In this document: positions 59,441-64,000 of the stretch, piece after piece | Layout: each line of letters opens with the position of its first letter | How positions within the stretch are numbered: position 1 is the first letter of the stretch | Source: Pseudomonas persica | Lineage (GTDB): Bacteria > Pseudomonadota > Gammaproteobacteria > Pseudomonadales > Pseudomonadaceae | Length of the DNA: 64,000 nucleotides | Reading direction: 5' to 3' | Assembly: GCF_900291015.1 (NCBI RefSeq) | Contig: NZ_OLKL01000006.1 | Location: 62,001-126,000, forward strand | Program-made: the position numbers and the translations under genes | The notes under the pieces: model-generated | Seen by the model: the letters and a program-made list of their open reading frames with translations, nothing else | The model's database searches: none | What the model was told of the DNA's origin: nothing

Positions 59441-60785
59441 CCCGCCAAGAATGTTGAGTGTTATCAGGGATCAAGGCCCCTGCGACCTGTGGGGATGTCC
59501 TCTAACGCGGGACTGGCGGCTCCTTACTTCCGGGAGCAAGGGCATCTCATGATCTGGCCTCCTGAGCACCGTTACCGGTGGGCGGGTGGAGGCTGCATTG
59601 GCTGACGAGACCAGTGCCGCGAGATCCTGAGCCGGGTGAACGCAGCGATGCGATGACCGGGGCATGCCTGACTGTCAGTCAGGTGCAGTCCATTCCTTGG
59701 TCTGCGGCACCATCATCTGCATGGCTGTTGCTGGTGACATCGGCGTTTGTCACGCCAATTGTCACGAGGGGAATTGTCGCTGAGCCATGTGCGATCAGGG
59801 CTGCAGCAGTGTCAGGAGCGCCCGTCTCTTTCCAGGAGAAAGAGACGGGCGCAGGTTGGCGCACGCGAAATGGCCAAGCGGATAGGTTGCTGCTGAGCAG
59901 ATGGGTAGGGTGGTTGCCGCAGGGGCAACGATATTGAGTTGGCATCCATCACATGGGTAGTGACCGTACGAGCTGCCGGACGCGAATCGTACTTGCGGGT
60001 GAACCACCGCGGGAGCGGCGTGACCTTTAAGGTTCGGGTCACCTGGGGTGCTGTCATCGACAGCTCTTGCGACTCCCGGTCTACGCTTGTGGACAATATT
60101 CGTCAAGCAGCGCGATATCAGGGATTTAGCGCCTGTGGATAAAACTATCCCCCGGTGGACATCAGTGGTTTTCCACAGACGTAAGCTGTGCCAGCAGTTT
60201 TTTTCTTAGGTATGGTCCTTTCAAACGGGGCGGCTTTGCAGCCCCGTTTGAAAGGACCCGCGCGGAAGAGCTTCATACGGTGCTGTGGGTAACTTCACAG
60301 CGAGTTGAGGTGGTGGTGCGGCGGGTTACTCGGTCCTCTTGGCACTGCGAAGCCGCGTGACGTTCTCGCCCGTCTGCTTGGCAAACTCATGCGGCGTCAC
60401 ATGGTCCTCGCGGTTCGCCTCCAGAAACCGGCTCCACCAGGTCATGATCATCCGGCGCTCTTCGAGGAACTCGGCCTTGTGGGTATAAGCCGCCCGCACG
60501 TTGTTGCGTTCCTTGTGGCTCATCTGGCGCTCGATCGCTATCTCTGACCACAGCCCGGACTCGACCAGCGCACTGCACGCCATGGCTCGGAATCCGTGGC
60601 CGCAGATATCCACCTTGGTGTCGTAGCCCATCGTCCTGAGCGCGGCATTCACCGTGTTCTCGGACATCGGTTTCCACGGTTTGGCATCTCCCGCGAACAC
60701 CAGGTCGAACTTGCCGGTGATCGCGTGGATTTGCTCAAGCAAGGCCACTGCCTGCGGCGATAAGGGTACAACGTGAATGTCCCCG
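59431..60785. repeat. Module B: second copy of the 1.33-kb segment
   Basis: Counterpart of 53058-54390. The non-coding part (59441-60325, 885 bp) lies between the recombinase start and the integrase stop, both on the minus strand. It contains the palindrome CCTGACTGTCAGTCAGG (59667-59683), the 15-bp hairpin at 59818-59852, DnaA-box-like TGTGGACAA (60088-60096) and TGTGGATAA (60134-60142), and the 18-bp hairpin at 60214-60258. Short open frames in it are not preserved in a coding-like way between copies. Confidence 0.88.
60214..60258. other. Covarying 18-bp hairpin, copy B
   Basis: GGTCCTTTCAAACGGGGC pairs perfectly with 60241-60258 around GGCTTTGCA. Against copy A the pairs at stem positions 6, 8 and 14 change A-T to T-A, C-G to T-A and A-T to G-C, with pairing kept each time. 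Confidence 0.8.
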
Positions 60786-61645
60786 GCCATCTTCGTACCC
60801 CTTGTGGAAAACGGCACGCCGTCCAGCGCCGGGCGGGTGTCGGGAATCTCCCAGATTCCGCGCTTGAGGTCGAACTCGTTCCAACGGGCGAAACGCAGTT
60901 CGCTGGAGCGTACGAATACATGTAACGACAGCATCACCGTGAGGCTCGTGAGCGGGCGACCTCTGTAGTCCTCGATGCATGCCAGTAGCTCTGGCAGCCG
61001 CGATAAGGGTAGTGCGGGTCGGTGAGTTACCCGTGGTGTCTTGATCGAGCCATCGAGGTCATGAGCCGGGTTCGCCGTAATCAGTCGCAGCCGTTTGGCT
61101 TCACGCATGATGCTTTGCAGGTAGTTCTTGATCCGGAGCGCCACATCAATGGTGCCGCGCTTCGTCACGGCCTCCAGTGGCTGCATGAGGTCGTGGGTGT
61201 CCAGCTCAACGATTGCTCTGGCACCGATTAAAGGGAACACGTGGGTTTTCAATCGGCTGAGTACAGTCTTGGCGTGGCCGGGCGCCCACTTCGGCACCAT
61301 GCTCGCGTGCCAGTCGAGCGCAACGCTTTCGAAGCTCCGACCGTTGATCACGGCCTGAGTCTTGGTTTGTTGCTTGTACTGGATGGGATCTATGCCGTTG
61401 GCGAGCTGCTGCTTGATCTCGAAGCGCTTGCGGCGTGCGTCACCCAGCCCGACTACCGGGTAGCTGCCGAGGGCGGTCAGGCCTTCGCGGCCATCGGGTT
61501 TCACGTACCTGAGCCGCCAGCCTTTGCGGCCGTTGGGTTGCACAAGCAGGTAGAGACCGTCGCCGTCGAAAAGCTTGTACTCGCGCTCTCTGGGCTTTGC
61601 CGTGCGGCAGGCGGTGTCTGTAAGCGGCGCAGTGGTGCGGGCCAT
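60326..61645 (-). CDS. P4-type tyrosine integrase at tRNA-Thr
   Basis: This 439-residue integrase has an N-terminal DUF4102 arm-binding domain (KLFDGDGLYLLVQPNGRKGWRLRY and LGSYPVVGLGDARRKR), a core-binding domain, and a catalytic domain with Arg in FVRSSELRFARW, His-x-x-Arg in CGHGFRAMA, His in MSHKERNNVRAAY and the nucleophile Tyr in RAAYTHKAEF. It reads away from the tRNA gene, 164 bases from it, the standard place for a phage-like integrase that uses the tRNA 3' end as attB. It is intact. Confidence 0.92.
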   Translation of the reverse strand: MARTTAPLTDTACRTAKPREREYKLFDGDGLYLLVQPNGRKGWRLRYVKPDGREGLTALGSYPVVGLGDARRKRFEIKQQLANGIDPIQYKQQTKTQAVINGRSFESVALDWHASMVPKWAPGHAKTVLSRLKTHVFPLIGARAIVELDTHDLMQPLEAVTKRGTIDVALRIKNYLQSIMREAKRLRLITANPAHDLDGSIKTPRVTHRPALPLSRLPELLACIEDYRGRPLTSLTVMLSLHVFVRSSELRFARWNEFDLKRGIWEIPDTRPALDGVPFSTRGTKMAGDIHVVPLSPQAVALLEQIHAITGKFDLVFAGDAKPWKPMSENTVNAALRTMGYDTKVDICGHGFRAMACSALVESGLWSEIAIERQMSHKERNNVRAAYTHKAEFLEERRMIMTWWSRFLEANREDHVTPHEFAKQTGENVTRLRSAKRTE

Positions 61646-61732
61646 AAGGGTAGTCTCCGATATCGAAACGGACCTCTATCCTTAAAACTACCCTTATTAA
61701 CGCTGGCTACCCTCGGAATCCGACGGAACGCC

Positions 61733-61764
61733 AAAACGAAAAAACCCGCCAGAAGGCGGGTTTT
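61733..61764 (-). terminator. Terminator after tRNA-Thr (works on the minus strand)
   Basis: AAACCCGCC and GGCGGGTTT form a 9-bp stem with loop AGAA. On the minus strand the stem is followed by TTTTTTCGTTTT; on the plus strand by TTTTTCGGGG. It would end the tRNA transcript. Confidence 0.85.
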
Positions 61765-61808
61765 TCGGGGGTTCCAGAGATTTTGAAAGCTTTCTATGGA
61801 ACCTTGAA

Positions 61809-61884
<76 letters not shown>

Positions 61885-61982
61885 AATGGGGCGTCATTAT
61901 AACGATCGGTTGGCGCCTGTAAACCACTTCGTTGCGAATGTTCGCAAATGACCTAAGTCACCGGCCCAAAAGAAGAATTTTC

Positions 61983-62231
61983 CTACCAGCCGCGGTGAAT
62001 GGTGGTGACGCTTGGCTCGCTTTTGCCCGGGTTGAAGAACAGCTTGTCGTTGTCGCAACCGCGCTTGCGGCAGGGGCTTTCGCTGCGCAGGGGCAGGCCG
62101 TTGTCGCCGCCCAGCTGCATGCCGGGGTGGTTCCAGCCCAGGCTGCTGGGGTGGTGCGGGGCGGTGCCGCTGGCGCAGCCGGTCAGGGCCAGGGTGAGGG
62201 TCAGCAGGGCGAAGGGCTTGGTCTGGGTCAC
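61983..62231 (-). CDS. Small lipoprotein
   Basis: An 82-residue protein with a GTG start at 62231, a lipoprotein signal peptide (MTQTKPFALLTLTLALTGC, lipobox LTGC) and a short polar mature part (SLGWNHPGMQLGGDNGLPL, CRKRGCDNDKLFFNPGKSEP) with two further cysteines. Asp is not at +2 (Ala is), so sorting to the outer membrane is expected. Function is unknown. The frame is open further upstream but only this start gives the signal peptide. Confidence 0.7.
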   Translation of the reverse strand: MTQTKPFALLTLTLALTGCASGTAPHHPSSLGWNHPGMQLGGDNGLPLRSESPCRKRGCDNDKLFFNPGKSEPSVTTIHRGW

Positions 62232-62390
62232 GATGGTCGGGTCCGTTAGTCCATGTCGGTTCTGGCGCAACGCCAGAAGGTCGCGGGGCTGGCGGGCAGC
62301 GCGCGACGTCACTTTTTAATGATTTGGGGGGTGGATGATACACCGTTGGGTGGGGATCTGCGGTGGGGCTTTAGCTTTTTGTTGCCTGTT

Positions 62391-62487
62391 CTGGCCTCTT
62401 CGCGGGTGAACCCGCTCCCACAGGGATATCACTGTTCTCACATCTTGTTTGGTACCTGTGGGAGCGGGTTTACCCGCGAAGGGGTCA
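62391..62487. repeat. Inverted REP pair
   Basis: Facing arms CTGGCCTCTTCGCGGGTGAA and GGTTTACCCGCGAAGGGGTC with CCCGCTCCCACAGGG and CTGTGGGAGCGGG lie between the lipoprotein gene and the DUF3077 leader. Confidence 0.87.
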
Positions 62488-62613
62488 TCAGTTGTACGAA
62501 GATTCTGAACTTGGGGGCTAAAAGCTTCAGGGTTTGGTGGCTTCGGAACTATCCTACGCGCGCCGCCGAAGTAGCGCTGTTGTCGGGGAAATGGCTCACG
62601 GATACCGTTCTCG

Positions 62614-62793
62614 GGTCGCTCAGGCGACCGGGTGTGAGAACCCTCCTCGAATAAGCGCTACCCATTTATGGTGGCCGTACGCGGGCAGACTTCGGTCTGG
62701 CCGGGCTTCCTTATTCGACCGGTTTCTCACCCCGCGTACGGCTGCCACCCCAATCCGTGAGAAAGATTTGTGGCAGTTCCTCCCTCGAGTAAG
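62614..62793 (+). promoter_or_regulatory. Structured leader of the DUF3077 gene (possible RNA switch)
   Basis: The segment M (62710-62730, CTTATTCGACCGGTTTCTCAC) can pair with an upstream copy (GTGAGAACC at 62634-62642 plus TCGAATAAG at 62647-62655). It can also pair with a downstream copy (GTGAGAAA at 62757-62764 plus TCGAGTAAG at 62785-62793), and the latter overlaps the ribosome-binding site AAGGA (62791-62795). A third helix, CCGTACGCGGG (62675-62685) with CCCGCGTACGG (62731-62741), extended by GGTGG/CCACC, encloses M and crosses both. Local hairpins lie at 62614-62629 and 62686-62699. Mutually exclusive helices that can mask the ribosome-binding site suggest a translational switch; the ligand is unknown. 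Confidence 0.6.
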
Positions 62794-62803
62794 GACTTAT
62801 GCC

Positions 62804-63079
62804 ATGAAGAAAACCATTGTCGAACCTATCACCACCGCAGGCGTGGAAACCTTCCTCGCAGCCGGTAACCCATCCCTCAACCTGCTACGCGTCGAGCCCG
62901 GCGTCCCGGTCGATGCTGCCTACGAGCATGTCTCGATCCTGATGGGCTACATCAAGCACCTGGTGCGCGAGGGGGATATGGAGGACGACCATAAATTCCT
63001 CGGCGCCGCCGATTATCTGTGCGACATGGCCAAGGCGCTGATGAACGATATCGAGATTGCCAAGAACAAGGCGCATTGA
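62804..63079 (+). CDS. DUF3077 protein
   Basis: This 91-residue protein reads MKKTIVEPITTAGVETFLAA, LNLLRVEPGVPVDAAYEHVSILMGYIKHLVREG, HKFLGAADYLCDMAKALMND. The pattern matches the small DUF3077 family, found in several copies in P. putida genomes; its function is unknown. The ATG at 62804 has AAGGA 8 bases upstream, inside a structured leader. The frame is open further upstream but that stretch is leader. Confidence 0.8.
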   Translation: MKKTIVEPITTAGVETFLAAGNPSLNLLRVEPGVPVDAAYEHVSILMGYIKHLVREGDMEDDHKFLGAADYLCDMAKALMNDIEIAKNKAH

Positions 63080-63087
63080 GCCCTGAC

Positions 63088-63219
63088 GCGGTCTGTGTGG
63101 GAGCGGCCTTGTGTCGCGATGGGCCGCAAAGCGGCCCCCGTTTTTGGCGTATTTGCAGAGATCGCTGGGGCTGCGTTGCAGCCCTTTCGCGACACAAGGC
63201 CGCTCCCACAAGAGACCGC
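63088..63219. repeat. Inverted REP pair (GTGTCGCGATGGGC subtype)
   Basis: GCGGTCTGTGTGGGAGCGGC / CTTGTGTCGCGATGGGCCGC and the facing TTTCGCGACACAAGGCCGCT / CCCACAAGAGACCGC form long arms. It is a third REP subtype and sits after the DUF3077 gene. Confidence 0.85.
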
Positions 63220-63467
63220 GCAAATCAGGCCATTCTGGGTAAGGCTTTAGCCGCAGTCCCCAACCACAAGAAATGTTTATGCACAAGTGGCATCGGCGCC
63301 TTGCGCGAAAGGCATGCCGGACAGCCACACCGCCGGTCTTTGCGCAAACGCCTGTTTTTACTGGCCTTGACGCACAAGCCGGAATAAGCCGAGTGCTTGA
63401 AATAGCGCTTGGATCCAACAGGTAATCACAAGCTTGTTCACAGAGTTATCCACAGGTTGTGCTGCGG
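63220..63467. other. Non-coding stretch with one DnaA-box match
   Basis: 248 bases without a convincing gene, downstream of the convergent partial gene at 63468. It contains TTATCCACA at 63446-63454, preceded by TTGTTCACA at 63435-63443. A single consensus box is not enough to call an origin. Confidence 0.4.
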
Positions 63468-64000
63468 CTAACAGTCGCGTTCGGCGAGGATGAGCAGGTT
63501 GCGTGGGGTGAGTGGATAGTCGCAGAACAGGCCAAGGCGCACGTTGTAGCCTTGTTCTTCGAGGAACAGGGCGCGATCGAGTACCAACCACAGCTCCAGC
63601 GGCCGGCGGAACAGGTTGCGCACGCGTTCCAGGTTGCGGACCTCGGCCAGGCGCTGCCAGCCGGCAGTTTCCAGGGCTGTCCAGTCCGGGTTGCCAGTCA
63701 GTTGCAGTTGCTTGAGTTCGGCCAGGTCGCGGCAGTATTCCGCGAAGGGCTTCTCCAGCCAGGCCACGGGCAGCGATGGCGTCGGCAGGTATTCGCCATT
63801 CTGGCGCTGCTGGCGCTGCAGCAGGTCGAAGCCCAGGCGCCGGGCCATCGAGGTGTCACGCTGGCGCCGCACGCGGGCGCCGGCGGTAACGGTTTCGCTC
63901 AGGGGCAGGCCCAAGTCGTCCAGCGACAGTTGCAGGCTCGATGCCTGCGCGGCTGTGGATAGCGCCTGGTACTGCTGCGCCGCAATGCGGTTGTAGCAGC
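63468..64000 (-). CDS. C-terminal part of an unidentified protein
   Basis: The minus strand is open from the window edge to the stop at 63468; about 176 residues are visible. It has RIAAQQYQALSTAAQASSLQ, RVRRQRDTSMARRLGFDLLQRQ, LERVRNLFRRPLELWLVLDRALFLEEQGYNV and the ending CDYPLTPRNLLILAERDC. The PLTPRNLLILAE ending resembles the C-termini of some S-adenosylmethionine-dependent methyltransferases, but the cofactor-binding part would lie outside the window, so this is a weak guess. Confidence 0.6.
   Translation of the reverse strand, partial: CYNRIAAQQYQALSTAAQASSLQLSLDDLGLPLSETVTAGARVRRQRDTSMARRLGFDLLQRQQRQNGEYLPTPSLPVAWLEKPFAEYCRDLAELKQLQLTGNPDWTALETAGWQRLAEVRNLERVRNLFRRPLELWLVLDRALFLEEQGYNVRLGLFCDYPLTPRNLLILAERDC

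Noticed and set aside
63430..63460. Chromosomal replication origin
   Set aside because: One exact DnaA box and one near match are present, but there is no box cluster, AT-rich unwinding region or dnaA/gidA/rpmH neighbourhood.

Overview
The window is chromosomal DNA from a member of the Pseudomonas putida group. The evidence is high GC, the characteristic inverted intergenic repeats (clusters reading CTGTGGGAGCGGGTTTACCC and variants), OprD-family porins, an LsfA-SsuEADCBF sulfur block, and the rmlC-dctB-dctD neighbourhood known from pseudomonads. Species assignment is inference from gene content and order; no search was run.

Layout. 1-3081: cystine ABC transporter (tcyN/L/J), divergent from a serine O-acetyltransferase (epsC). 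3372-5780: choline transporter BetT and a decayed tauD remnant. 6085-13200: porin, 1-Cys peroxiredoxin LsfA and ssuEADCBF for organosulfonate use. 13247-18733: one 1828-residue DUF6543-type toxin-like protein, followed on the same strand by a TetR regulator and gshA. 21320-29436: thioesterase, Tex, OmpR/EnvZ, RimB/RimK, Hsp15 and a PAP2 phosphatase. 29559-40125: Hsp33, PckA, thioesterases, a glycine-zipper protein, a YdeP-type molybdoenzyme with FdhD, a BON-LysM protein, YrfG, NudE and CysQ. 40125-50230: DctD/DctB, RmlC, AguA, a TonB siderophore receptor, a second OprD porin and a DUF3079 protein.

50356-61808 is accessory. It is partly AT-rich and looks like tandem accretion of small integrative elements at the 3' end of a tRNA-Thr gene (61809-61884, minus strand). 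The inner element (about 55622-61808) has a tRNA-like att copy at its far end, a P4-type integrase beside the tRNA, a second tyrosine recombinase, and one cargo gene: a PIN-like, coiled-coil, membrane-anchored protein split by a frameshift. The outer remnant carries an AvcD-type anti-phage dCTP deaminase, a relic of the same integrase, and a tail-to-tail toxin/antitoxin pair. A 1.33-kb module (integrase 3' part plus about 860 bp of non-coding DNA) occurs in both, and a long hairpin in it shows three compensatory base-pair changes.

61983-64000 returns to core sequence: a small lipoprotein, a DUF3077 gene behind a leader with mutually exclusive helices that could mask its ribosome-binding site, and the 3' part of an unidentified gene.

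The most promising undescribed items are the PIN-like membrane protein, the covarying hairpin module, the DUF3077 leader, the tail-to-tail toxin-antitoxin pair and the giant toxin-like gene.
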